The notes under the pieces: model-generated
What the model was told of the DNA's origin: nothing
Database searches by the model: none
What the model saw: the letters and a program-made list of their open reading frames with translations, nothing else
Shown here: positions 9,969 through 17,427 of the stretch, piece after piece
Numbering within the stretch: the first letter of the stretch is position 1
Layout of the letters: each line of letters starts with the position of its first letter
Origin: Clostridiales bacterium
GTDB lineage: Bacteria > Bacillota > Clostridia > Christensenellales > Aristaeellaceae
Assembly (NCBI GenBank): GCA_012728435.1
Contig: JAAYFC010000033.1
Location: 1-64,000 of the forward strand
Direction: 5' to 3'
DNA length: 64,000 nt
Made by a program: the position numbers and the translations under genes

Positions 9969-9998
9969 TTGCGTACCTGCTGTGTGAACGGGTAGAAT
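9969..9998 (+). promoter_or_regulatory. Promoter of the PhoU-like gene
   Basis: TTGCGT (9969-9974), an 18-bp spacer and TAGAAT (9993-9998), about 55 bp upstream of the start codon. Confidence 0.55.
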
Positions 9999-10055
9999 AC
10001 AGGAAACGAAAGACCGTTTGCTGATACACGCAGGACCTTGATGGAGGGATGCAGG

Positions 10056-10739
10056 ATGCGCCGCCGGTTTAAAGACCAATTGCAACGACTGAATTACGAG
10101 ATGGTGCTCATGGGCAGCCTGATTGAGCGCGCGGTAGAAACAGCCAGTGAGCTGATGGTGACGGGCGATATGGAAGCTGCGCAGCGCCTTAAAGCTGGCG
10201 ATGAGGAGATCGACCGCAAGGAGCGGGAGATTGAAACCATGTGCATGAGCTTAATGCTGATGCAGCCGGACGCGACAGACCTGCGCTTTATTTCCGCGGC
10301 GCTCAAGATGATTACCGATATGGAACGCATCGCGGACCAGGCCTCTGACATCGCGGAAATTTTAACCATGCCCCACGAGGGTGAGCGCCTGCCCTTTCCC
10401 TCCCATTTGCAGCAGATGGCCAAGGCGGCCAGCCGCATGGTGCACGAGGCGGTGGAGGCCTACGTGACGCGCGACTTTTTGCTGGCGCGCAAGGTGATTG
10501 AGGAGGATGACGCGGTGGATGTGCTGTTTGACAAGGTCAAGTCCGACATCCTGGGCCTGCTGGACCAGTCCTGCCGCAACGGCGTGCTGGTGGACAGCCA
10601 GCAGCTGCTGGATATGTTGATGATTGCCAAATACCTGGAGCGCAGCGCGGACCACGCGGTCAACATCGCCGAGTGGGTGGAGTACGCCATGACCGGCAAG
10701 CACAAGGGCACCAATCTGCAAAGGCCCGTCAAATGGTAA
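10056..10739 (+). CDS. phoU: PhoU family protein
   Basis: 227-aa all-helical protein with two PhoU repeats. The metal-binding-like acidic motifs DMERIADQASDIAEI and KYLERSADHAVNIAEWV mark each half. PhoU proteins restrain the Pst phosphate importer and PhoR signalling. No pst or pho genes are in this window, so its partner is unknown. The chosen ATG has GGAGGG 7 bp upstream; ATG and TTG codons at 10041 and 10038 are weaker. Its stop overlaps the start of the next gene. Confidence 0.85.
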   Translation: MRRRFKDQLQRLNYEMVLMGSLIERAVETASELMVTGDMEAAQRLKAGDEEIDRKEREIETMCMSLMLMQPDATDLRFISAALKMITDMERIADQASDIAEILTMPHEGERLPFPSHLQQMAKAASRMVHEAVEAYVTRDFLLARKVIEEDDAVDVLFDKVKSDILGLLDQSCRNGVLVDSQQLLDMLMIAKYLERSADHAVNIAEWVEYAMTGKHKGTNLQRPVKW

Positions 10740-10960
10740 CGCGCAACATCAAGCCCGGCCGCTACCGCCATTTCAAGGGCGGGCTGTATGAGGTGTTGTT
10801 TGTAGCAAGGCACTCCGAAACTCTGGAGATGATGGTGGTCTACCGCGCGCTGTATGGCGAGGGCGGTTACTGGGTGCGCCCGCTTTCGATGTTCCTGGAA
10901 AACGTGGAGGTAGACGGCCGGCGTGTCCCCCGGTTCGCCCACCAGGCAGATAGCGAATAA
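10733..10960 (+). CDS. DUF1653 domain protein
   Basis: 75-aa small protein made of one DUF1653 module (KPGRYRHFKGGLYEVLFVARHSETLEMMVVYRALYG is the core, with WVRPLSMF later). The function of the family is not established. It starts inside the phoU stop (ATGGTAA), so the two are likely co-translated. A strong terminator follows. Confidence 0.8.
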   Translation: MVTRNIKPGRYRHFKGGLYEVLFVARHSETLEMMVVYRALYGEGGYWVRPLSMFLENVEVDGRRVPRFAHQADSE

Positions 10961-10972
10961 AGGGATAAAAAT

Positions 10973-11006
10973 GAGCACTTGCGGAAGTGTCCGCAGGTGC
11001 TTTTTG
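10973..11006 (+). terminator. Terminator after phoU-DUF1653
   Basis: AGCACTTGCGGA pairs with TCCGCAGGTGCT around the loop AGTG, followed by TTTTT. It is about 15 bp past the DUF1653 stop. Confidence 0.85.
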
Positions 11007-11018
11007 CTGCTTGTGTAA

Positions 11019-12449
11019 TCAGTCCAAAGGATAGATGAGCGGCCAGGCGGTGAGCTCGGAGAAGGTGGGGTGGATGGTCATCCCGTGCTCCACCGGCAGC
11101 CAGGTGCCGGGCTTGTCAGCCTGCCCGGGCCCGCCCGCGTTCATCAGATAGGCCCAGGGCTGCACAATGGTGCCGGCTTGCGGCCCCACCACATGCACGC
11201 CCAGGATGCGCTTGTCATCCAGCGTGATCACCTTGGCAAACCCGTCGTCCGGCCTGTTTTTTGAGTAGCCCATGGAAATGCCGGCGATGACGTCAGAATA
11301 ATGGTAGCGGTTCACGCGCACCTTGTCGCCGTACTGCGCGCGGGCTTCTTTTTCGCTCATGCCCACGCTGCCCACCTGCGGGTGGGTGAAAACGGCGGAG
11401 GGGACGGCTTCATAGCTGGCGACGCGGGTGTCGTCGCCAAAGAGGATGTTGTTGAGTATCTCGGCTTCATAATTGGCCTTGTGGCGCAGGGGGAACTTGC
11501 CGTTCACATCGCCGATGGCATAAATGCCCGCCACATTGGTGCGCAGCTTTTCGTCGGTGATGACATAGCCGTTTTTATCTGTATTAACGCCAACAGCGCC
11601 CAGGTTCAGGCTGCTTGTGTTGGGCACGATGCCAGGCGCCAGCAGCACTTCCTGAGCGCCTGCTTCGTATTCCTCGCCTGTTTGGCGGTCGCGGAAGGTC
11701 ATGATTTTTTGCTCACCCTCCACCCGGATGCGCTGCGGCACCGCCTCATACAAAAAGGTGACGCCCACGTCCTCCAACTGCTTGCGCACAAAGGGCGGGA
11801 TCTCCTCATCCAGCCCGCGCAGGATGGTCTCGCTGCGCACGGCTACGGTTACCTTGGTGCCAAAGGCGGAAAACACATGCGCGAACTCCAGCGCCGTGAA
11901 CCCGCCGCCGATGATCAGCAGGCTGTCATAGGGCTTCTTGGGAAACTGATCGCCAAAGAAGGACTCGCTGGTCAAATAGCCGACGTCGTTTAGGCCTTCC
12001 ATGTCCGGGATCCGGCTTTTGCTGCCGGTGGCGATGATGATTTTGTCCGCGGTGATGTTCTCCGTACCGCCTTCATTCATGGTGATATTCAGGGTGTTTT
12101 TGTCAACAAAGCTGCCTTCGCCCCGAAAGACGGTCACGCCTTTCATCTTGCTGATGTCGCGATCCAGGTCCTGGGTGACGTCAATCTGCCGCCACATACG
12201 CCTGGACACTTTGGCCCAGTCGATGCTGGGCTTGTCAAAGCTAATGCCCACGCGCTCGCCGCGCTCCGCGTCGCGGATCAAGTCCGCCGGGTAAACCAGC
12301 ATCTTGGAGGGGATGCAGCCCCGGTTTAAGCAGGTGCCGCCAAAAGCGCCTTTTTCAATCACGGCGACGGATTTGCCTGCTGCCAGCGCGCCTTCCATAA
12401 TTATCAAACCGCTGCCGGCGCCCAGTACAGCGATGTCAAAATGTTTCAT
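11019..12449 (-). CDS. FAD-dependent pyridine nucleotide-disulfide oxidoreductase
   Basis: 476-aa class I flavin disulfide reductase related to dihydrolipoyl dehydrogenase and mycothione reductase. It has an N-terminal FAD-binding motif (VLGAGSGLIIMEGALAAGKS), the redox pair in GGTCLNRGCIPSKM, an NAD(P) motif (LLIIGGGFTALEFAHVFSAFG), the FAD motif GIYAIGDV, and a dimerisation domain ending HPTFSELTAWPLIYPL. No 2-oxo acid dehydrogenase genes are nearby, so the disulfide substrate is open. The RBS AAGGAG lies before the ATG at 12449. It stands alone, convergent with the phoU pair. Confidence 0.85.
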   Translation of the reverse strand: MKHFDIAVLGAGSGLIIMEGALAAGKSVAVIEKGAFGGTCLNRGCIPSKMLVYPADLIRDAERGERVGISFDKPSIDWAKVSRRMWRQIDVTQDLDRDISKMKGVTVFRGEGSFVDKNTLNITMNEGGTENITADKIIIATGSKSRIPDMEGLNDVGYLTSESFFGDQFPKKPYDSLLIIGGGFTALEFAHVFSAFGTKVTVAVRSETILRGLDEEIPPFVRKQLEDVGVTFLYEAVPQRIRVEGEQKIMTFRDRQTGEEYEAGAQEVLLAPGIVPNTSSLNLGAVGVNTDKNGYVITDEKLRTNVAGIYAIGDVNGKFPLRHKANYEAEILNNILFGDDTRVASYEAVPSAVFTHPQVGSVGMSEKEARAQYGDKVRVNRYHYSDVIAGISMGYSKNRPDDGFAKVITLDDKRILGVHVVGPQAGTIVQPWAYLMNAGGPGQADKPGTWLPVEHGMTIHPTFSELTAWPLIYPLD

Positions 12450-12571
12450 TCACGTGTCTCCTTGTACGTTGTGCCAAATGGCTAAGGTCAATTTACCCAC
12501 TTTGGGCTGGATTTACTACAAATCCACTTCAAAACTTCCTGATGAAACACCGCAAACAGGCCATAAAATGG

Positions 12572-12600
12572 TTTACGAAAACCTTTTCCCGTGATAAGAT
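12572..12600 (+). promoter_or_regulatory. Possible promoter of the Gfo/Idh gene
   Basis: TTTACG (12572-12577), a 17-bp spacer and TAAGAT (12595-12600). Each box matches consensus at four of six positions. It lies about 78 bp upstream of the start. Confidence 0.4.
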
Positions 12601-12677
12601 ATGGGTAGCACCGTGTTACATGGGCGCACCATGCCTTAAAATAGCGTCACAATGACTGGAACATGAAAGGAGACACC

Positions 12678-13823
12678 ATGACTGACACAGACCGCGTATT
12701 GTCCAATTTCACCCAAACCGTGCGCGAGGACCGCGAATACGCCAAGAAAAAACTGCGTATCGGCATCATCGGCACCGGCTGGATTGCCGAGGCGCATGTA
12801 GAAAGCTACCTCAAGCAGCCGGATGTGGAGATCGTCGCCATGGCCGATCTCATCCCCGGCAAGGCCGAGAAGTTTGCCGAATACTACGGCATCACCGGCG
12901 TCAATTTCTATCCGGACCACAAAAGCATGCTGGAGCGCGAGAAGCTGGATGCCGTCAGCGTCTGCACCTACAACACCGAGCATGCTTCCTGCACCATTGA
13001 GGCCTTAAACCGCGGCGTGCACGTGCTGCTTGAAAAGCCCATGACCGCGACGGTTGAGGAAGCGGCAGAGATTATGAGGGCTGAGAAGAAGAGCGGCAAG
13101 CTGCTCTCCATCGGTTTCCAGCCGCGCATGGACGCCAACATGCAGCAGATCAAAAAGATCGTGGATTCCGGCGCCCTAGGCAAGATTTACTACATCCAGA
13201 CGGGCGGCGGCCGCCGGCGCGGCATCCCCAACAGCACCTTTATTGAGAAAAAGACGGCAGGCATCGGCGCCCTGGGCGACATCGGCTGCTATTCCCTGGA
13301 CATGGTGCTAAACGCGGTGGGCTATCCCAAGCCCCTGACCGCCTCTGGCTACACCTCCAACTTCTTTGGCACCTCCACGGATTATCAAAAGCCCGAGGAC
13401 GCCGCCCGCTTTGACGTGGACGATTTTGCCGCGGCTTTCATCCGCCTGGAGGGCGAGTTGATTCTGGACTTCCGCATCTCCTGGGCCATGCACCTGGACA
13501 CCCCCGGTGACACCGTCATCCTGGGTACCAAGGGCGCATTGCGCATCCCCTCCACCGAGTGCTGGAACGGCTCCGTCGGGGGCCCGATGAAGCTGTACCA
13601 CGACCTGGCCGGCGAGCAGGTGGAGACCATCATCCCCATTCTGGAGGAGGACGAGTCCGGCCTGTTTGACAAGAAGATCCGCTCCTTCCTGGACGCCATC
13701 ATCTTCAAACTGCCCCCGCCCGTGCCCTCCACCCAGATTTTGTACAACCAGGCCATCATCAACGCCATCGCCGATTCCGCGGAAAAGGGGCGTGAGGTGG
13801 AGGTTTACATCCCAGAGGTGTAA
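12678..13823 (+). CDS. Gfo/Idh/MocA family oxidoreductase
   Basis: 381-aa NAD(P)-dependent dehydrogenase, probably acting on a sugar, inositol or sugar acid. The N-terminal Rossmann motif is IGIIGTGWIAEAHVESY. The catalytic-region motif LLEKPMTATVEEA contains the conserved EKP. GFQPRMDANMQQIKKIV and ALGDIGCYSLDMVLNAVG are typical of the C-terminal domain. The ATG at 12678 has AAAGGAG 5 bp upstream; an ATG at 12663 is in frame but would place that RBS inside the gene. It is a single-gene unit with its own terminator; the substrate is unknown. Confidence 0.88.
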   Translation: MTDTDRVLSNFTQTVREDREYAKKKLRIGIIGTGWIAEAHVESYLKQPDVEIVAMADLIPGKAEKFAEYYGITGVNFYPDHKSMLEREKLDAVSVCTYNTEHASCTIEALNRGVHVLLEKPMTATVEEAAEIMRAEKKSGKLLSIGFQPRMDANMQQIKKIVDSGALGKIYYIQTGGGRRRGIPNSTFIEKKTAGIGALGDIGCYSLDMVLNAVGYPKPLTASGYTSNFFGTSTDYQKPEDAARFDVDDFAAAFIRLEGELILDFRISWAMHLDTPGDTVILGTKGALRIPSTECWNGSVGGPMKLYHDLAGEQVETIIPILEEDESGLFDKKIRSFLDAIIFKLPPPVPSTQILYNQAIINAIADSAEKGREVEVYIPEV

Positions 13824-13840
13824 TCACACATCCGTATATC

Positions 13841-13880
13841 AAAACCGGGGCTGTCCGTTTGGATGGCCCCGGTTTGTTCA
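13841..13880 (+). terminator. Terminator between the Gfo/Idh gene and the ABC exporter
   Basis: AAACCGGGGC (13842-13851) pairs with GCCCCGGTTT (13866-13875), followed by GTTC. The A-run on the other side suggests bidirectional use with the convergent exporter genes. Confidence 0.75.
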
Positions 13881-13892
13881 AGGTACTTGGGT

Positions 13893-15506
13893 TTATTTTT
13901 TAGCTTCGCTCAGGCGCAAATACATGCCCTCCGCCTTGGCGCGGAAGTACAGATAAATCAGGCCAGATAAGATCAGGAAGAAGCCGGTAATCATCATCAA
14001 ATACGCTTCCGGTTTGATGTATTCGGCCAGCTTTGCGATATACAGGATGCCCAGTCCCGCCATCAGCGTCATCCCCAGGAACATGGCTAAAAACGCGCTC
14101 ATGCTTTGCTTGACCACCTCGGTTTCGGACTGCCAGGACATCTTGGGGAAATGCAGGTTGATCAGCAGGCCAAACAGCGCGAAAAAGAGGGCTGTGCAAA
14201 GCGGCAGCAGGATGCTCATTACACAGTAAAAGGCGTTAAATTGAAACAAAAGCCCCATGATGATACCGGTGATTGCAATTGGCGGGAAGCAGATGATGAC
14301 ATGGGCTGCCGCCTTGGCAAGCAAGGACTGCAAAGCGCTGACGGGCAGGGTTTGAATGATCCAAAACTGCTTGCCCTCCAGGGAGATGGCGCTGGACGAC
14401 ATCGTGACGGAGGCGGACATCAGGGCGATGGCCAACACAATCACCAGGCCAATCAGTTGGCTGGGCATCGCCATTTGCGTGGTGAGATCTGTGATGACCT
14501 TGCTGTTAAACAGCAGGTAAATGGCGCCGCCCAGCATCATCACCAGGGTGATGGCACTGTTTAGCATATAGATGGGGCTTGAGAAAAAGCGCCGCAGCTC
14601 CTTCTTCGTCAGCGCCCCCATCAAACTGCCCTGCCTGATGCCGCCGCCCTTGTACAGCACCTTGGGGCCGCCGCGCACGGTGGTTAAGACCTTGTTGTAG
14701 TTGCTGGCAATCACCAGCATCACAAGCCCAAAGGGGATGAGGCAAAAGGCGGCGAAGACAAGCAGGCTGATGACGCTTTGCTGGGTGATAGCGATGCCCA
14801 TGTGGTATGCGGGGACAAAGACGCGCCGCACGGCCGCCGTGATTTCCGACCCGCGCTGAAGCAAATTAGCCAATTCGCTCATCAGCCGTGAATACAGGAT
14901 AAAGTAAGCTGCCATGAAGGCCAGGGAGAAGAGGATAATCAGCAGGTTCTTAAAGCGGACGCGCTGGGAAATCTGCGCCAGCAGCCAGCCCAACAGGAAG
15001 GACAGTACCAATACCAAAAAGGGCAGCAGCAGGGCACACAGGACAAACATGACCAGCATCCCGAGAGAAAAGGGTTGATAGATCAGCCACACCACCAGGG
15101 CCGGCACAAGGATGACGGCTTGAAAGAGGAGGGTGAGCAGATACAGCGTGCAGGTGCGGGAGAGGAGAATCAGATGGGATGGAATGGGCATGGACAGCAA
15201 GGTCTCGTTGTCCTTGGCCGCAAACAGGGCGGATTGCGCCATGTACACGCTGCCGATAAAGCCCAGCACAAAGGCGGTGATGCCTGCGATGGCAAAATAC
15301 AGCCAATGAAGTTGGGCGGCTGTAAAGGCATCCAGCATGGTCTTGAAGAAAAACCCGGTGGAGACGCCCAGCACGCCAACGATGTAGCCGACCAGCAGGC
15401 CGACCAGGATTTTCTTCACCGGCGTGGATTTCTTGCCGCGTGCGCCGATTTGAAACAGCATCGAAAAGGATGCGCGCAGCTGCACCGCGATGAGGGCTTT
15501 AAGCAT
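13893..15506 (-). CDS. ABC exporter permease (ABC-2 type)
   Basis: 537-aa polytopic membrane protein with many hydrophobic segments, such as ILVGLLVGYIVGVLGVSTGF and LIGLVIVLAIALMSASVTM. Length and layout fit large putative ABC exporters of Bacillota. The open frame extends to 15686, but that part overlaps the ATPase and reads as an out-of-frame shadow. The ATG at 15506 gives MLKALIAVQLRASFSMLFQ and overlaps the ATPase stop by 8 bp. It forms a two-gene exporter with the ATPase at 15499-16212; the substrate is unknown. Confidence 0.85.
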   Translation of the reverse strand: MLKALIAVQLRASFSMLFQIGARGKKSTPVKKILVGLLVGYIVGVLGVSTGFFFKTMLDAFTAAQLHWLYFAIAGITAFVLGFIGSVYMAQSALFAAKDNETLLSMPIPSHLILLSRTCTLYLLTLLFQAVILVPALVVWLIYQPFSLGMLVMFVLCALLLPFLVLVLSFLLGWLLAQISQRVRFKNLLIILFSLAFMAAYFILYSRLMSELANLLQRGSEITAAVRRVFVPAYHMGIAITQQSVISLLVFAAFCLIPFGLVMLVIASNYNKVLTTVRGGPKVLYKGGGIRQGSLMGALTKKELRRFFSSPIYMLNSAITLVMMLGGAIYLLFNSKVITDLTTQMAMPSQLIGLVIVLAIALMSASVTMSSSAISLEGKQFWIIQTLPVSALQSLLAKAAAHVIICFPPIAITGIIMGLLFQFNAFYCVMSILLPLCTALFFALFGLLINLHFPKMSWQSETEVVKQSMSAFLAMFLGMTLMAGLGILYIAKLAEYIKPEAYLMMITGFFLILSGLIYLYFRAKAEGMYLRLSEAKK

Positions 15507-16212
15507 GCTGCCCCTCCAGCTCCAGGAAGACTTCCTCCAGGGATTCCTGGCCTTTGACTTCCTCCATCGTGCCCTCCACCACCAGCTTGCCGTACCGGAT
15601 GATGGCCACCTTGTCACACAGTTTCTCTGCCACGTCCAGCACGTGGGTGGAGAAGAAGACGGCGCCGCCCGCGTCACAGATGGCACGCATCTTTTGCTTG
15701 AGCAGGAAGGCGGCCTTGGGGTCCAGGCCGGTGAAGGGCTCGTCCATCACCAGCAGCTTAGGATCATGCATCAGGGTCGCGATGACGGCCAGCTTCTGTT
15801 TCATGCCGTGGGAGTAGGTGGAGATGGGGGAGGCCAAGTCCTGGGTCAGCTCAAACTCATCAGACAGCGACAGCATCCGCGCTTCGCGGTAAGCCTTGGG
15901 GAGGCCAAAGATGTCGGCGATGAAGTTGAGGTACTTGATGCCGCTCAAAAACTCATATAAATCCGGGTTGTCTGGCAGATAGGCAGTGCGCTTCTTGGCT
16001 TCAATGGGGTGCTGCCGTACATCCAGACCGTCAATTTGAATCTGGCCTTCATCAAAGCGCAGGATGCCGCAGCAGGCCTTGATGGTGGTGGTCTTCCCGG
16101 CCCCGTTGTGCCCGATAAAGCCGTAGATTTCGCCCGGTTTGATGTGCAGGGACAGATCATCCACCGCCTTTTTATTGCCGAAGGATTTGCTCAGGTGCTC
16201 AATTCGCAGCAT
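15499..16212 (-). CDS. ABC transporter ATP-binding protein
   Basis: 237-aa ATPase of an ABC-2-type exporter. Walker A is GHNGAGKTTTIK, the signature STYSHGMKQKLAVIATL (SHGMKQ variant), Walker B KLLVMDEPFTGLDP and the H-loop FFSTHVLDVAEKLCD. The start MLRIEHLSKSFG at 16212 is preceded by GCGAGG; the longer frame to 16281 has no RBS. First gene of the operon. Confidence 0.9.
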   Translation of the reverse strand: MLRIEHLSKSFGNKKAVDDLSLHIKPGEIYGFIGHNGAGKTTTIKACCGILRFDEGQIQIDGLDVRQHPIEAKKRTAYLPDNPDLYEFLSGIKYLNFIADIFGLPKAYREARMLSLSDEFELTQDLASPISTYSHGMKQKLAVIATLMHDPKLLVMDEPFTGLDPKAAFLLKQKMRAICDAGGAVFFSTHVLDVAEKLCDKVAIIRYGKLVVEGTMEEVKGQESLEEVFLELEGQHA

Positions 16213-16255
16213 ATGTGCCTCGCTTTCCGTCCAGTTTGTGCGTGATACAAAGGAA

Positions 16256-16283
16256 ATTATAGCATATGCGCGTGCTTTCACAA
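16256..16283 (-). promoter_or_regulatory. Promoter of the ABC exporter operon
   Basis: On the - strand, TTGTGA (16283-16278), a 16-bp spacer and TATAAT (16261-16256) preceded by TGC, an extended -10 element. It faces away from the hydrogenase promoter at 16297-16325. Confidence 0.7.
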
Positions 16284-16296
16284 GCGGCCTGTTCTC

Positions 16297-16325
16297 TGGA
16301 CAAAACTACCAATATTTGGTAGGAT
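16297..16325 (+). promoter_or_regulatory. Upstream promoter of the hydrogenase operon with operator-like palindrome
   Basis: TGGACA (16297-16302), a 17-bp spacer and TAGGAT (16320-16325). A perfect inverted repeat, CTACCAA-TAT-TTGGTAG (16306-16322), fills the spacer and touches the -10. A factor bound there would block RNA polymerase. Transcription would begin near 16332, just before the structured leader. Confidence 0.5.
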
Positions 16326-16331
16326 AATGCT

Positions 16332-16430
16332 AGCAGTTGGGGTGTCGTCCGCCCGCATAAACGGGACAGAAACACCGCCAGGCGGGACGGGAAACGTCCC
16401 ACAAACTTCGTGGGACTTATTTTTTTATAG
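16332..16430 (+). promoter_or_regulatory. Structured leader with competing hairpins and terminator (attenuator or riboswitch candidate)
   Basis: Three pairings compete. (A) GTCCGCC (16347-16353) with GGCGGGAC (16381-16388, one bulge). (B) GGGACG (16384-16389) with CGTCCC (16395-16400). (C) the terminator stem GTCCCAC (16396-16402) with GTGGGAC (16410-16416), followed by TTATTTTTTTA. B destroys C, and A destroys B. An upstream hairpin closed by GGTGT (16341-16345) and ACACC (16372-16376) competes with A. This is the layout of a transcription attenuator. It matches no riboswitch class that I recognise. Confidence 0.5.
16396..16427 (+). terminator. Leader terminator upstream of the hydrogenase operon
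   Basis: A 7-bp perfect stem, GTCCCAC/GTGGGAC, with loop AAACTTC and the T-rich tail TTATTTTTTTA. No gene ends just before it on the + strand, so it is likely a leader terminator. Confidence 0.7.
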
Positions 16431-16442
16431 CCATCCCTTTGA

Positions 16443-16448
16443 TATAAT
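16443..16448 (+). promoter_or_regulatory. Possible second -10 element before the DRTGG gene
   Basis: TATAAT lies 75 bp upstream of the first gene and downstream of the leader terminator. Only a T-rich sequence sits at the -35 position. If used, it would bypass the attenuator. A small hairpin, GGCT-ATCATA-AGCC, follows. Confidence 0.35.
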
Positions 16449-16523
16449 CGTCCTGTCCCCCTGTTTCGGCTATCATAAGCCAAAACAATCATCCTACAAT
16501 GAGTCAGGAGGCACATCCCGTAC

Positions 16524-17006
16524 ATGACAGTCAAGACCGATCCCCACAACATCCAGGAAGACCCGATGACCAGCGCGTCCCAGCATGCGCAGCCAAGCCA
16601 GACGGGTGAGCAAACCCAGGGCCTGCGTTTGCGCCAGGTGGCCCAGGCGCTGGACGCAGCGGTGCTCACAGGCGAGGACCACCTGGACATTGTCGTGCAA
16701 AGCGCCTGCTGCTCGGACCTCATGAGCGATGTGCTGGCCTTCGTGCACGAAAAAGCCATTGTGTTAACGGGCCTGGCCAATGCCCATGTCATTCGCACAG
16801 CGGAGATGCTGGATTTAAAGTGCATCGTCTTTGTGCGCGGGAAACGGCCGCCGCAGGACGTAATTGACTTGGCGCGGGAATTGGGTGTCGTCTTGATGTC
16901 GGTCAACAAGACCATGTTTGTCAGCGCGGGCCTCTTGTACCAGGCGGGCTTGCGCGGCTCGCCCATGAAATGGGCCTCCCGGGAAGGCACAGGGCAGGCG
17001 CAATGA
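16524..17006 (+). CDS. DRTGG domain protein
   Basis: 160-aa cytoplasmic protein whose second half fits the DRTGG domain (DVLAFVHEKAIVLTGLANAHVIRTAEMLDLKCIVFVRGKRP is the conserved stretch). This domain is found in HPr-kinase-like and PTA-associated proteins and is thought to sense a ligand. It is the first gene of the hydrogenase operon, with the AGGAGG box 12 bp upstream. An ATG at 16566 is an alternative start, since the first 30 residues are polar and unconserved. Its stop overlaps the next start as ATGA. The partner of the HATPase next door is not known. Confidence 0.75.
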   Translation: MTVKTDPHNIQEDPMTSASQHAQPSQTGEQTQGLRLRQVAQALDAAVLTGEDHLDIVVQSACCSDLMSDVLAFVHEKAIVLTGLANAHVIRTAEMLDLKCIVFVRGKRPPQDVIDLARELGVVLMSVNKTMFVSAGLLYQAGLRGSPMKWASREGTGQAQ

Positions 17007-17419
17007 TTCACTCTGTCTACCCCATCGCGCAAGCCGGCTATGACAGCGCCGGCCAGGCCTCCGCGGACATCAAGCGGCAGCTGAAGCAGCTGGGTGTAGA
17101 CAGCAAAATCATAAGGCGCGTCGCCGTCGCCTGCTATGAGGCGGAGATGAACCTCATCATCCACAGCCTGGGCGGCGCGATGGAACTGTCCATCGAGGAT
17201 GGCTGGATCACCCTGCAAATTCACGATAAGGGACCCGGCATACCGGATGTGGAGCTGGCCAAGAAGGAAGGCTTTTCCACCGCCGGGGAGGACGCCCGCA
17301 GCCTGGGTTTTGGCGCGGGCATGGGCTTGCCCAACATGATGCGCAATACCGATGACTTTTTAATCGCAAGCCAGGTTGGTGTGGGCACCCTGATGATCAT
17401 GAAATTCAAGTTGGTGTAA
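17003..17419 (+). CDS. Anti-sigma-factor-like HATPase protein
   Basis: 138-aa single HATPase_c domain related to RsbW/SpoIIAB-type kinases. It has an N-box-like motif (VACYEAEMNLIIHSLGG), the G1 box HDKGPGIPDVELA and the G2 region GFGAGMGLPNMM. No histidine-phosphotransfer domain is present. It starts at 17003, overlapping the previous stop. In T. maritima and many clostridia a similar gene accompanies the HydABC operon; its role there is not established, but regulation of the hydrogenase is likely. Confidence 0.8.
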   Translation: MIHSVYPIAQAGYDSAGQASADIKRQLKQLGVDSKIIRRVAVACYEAEMNLIIHSLGGAMELSIEDGWITLQIHDKGPGIPDVELAKKEGFSTAGEDARSLGFGAGMGLPNMMRNTDDFLIASQVGVGTLMIMKFKLV

Positions 17420-17427
17420 GGAGCGCG

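Noticed and set aside
16199..17224. 341-codon antisense frame across the exporter/hydrogenase spacer
   Set aside because: It runs through two promoters, the leader terminator and two well-supported + strand genes; no motifs.
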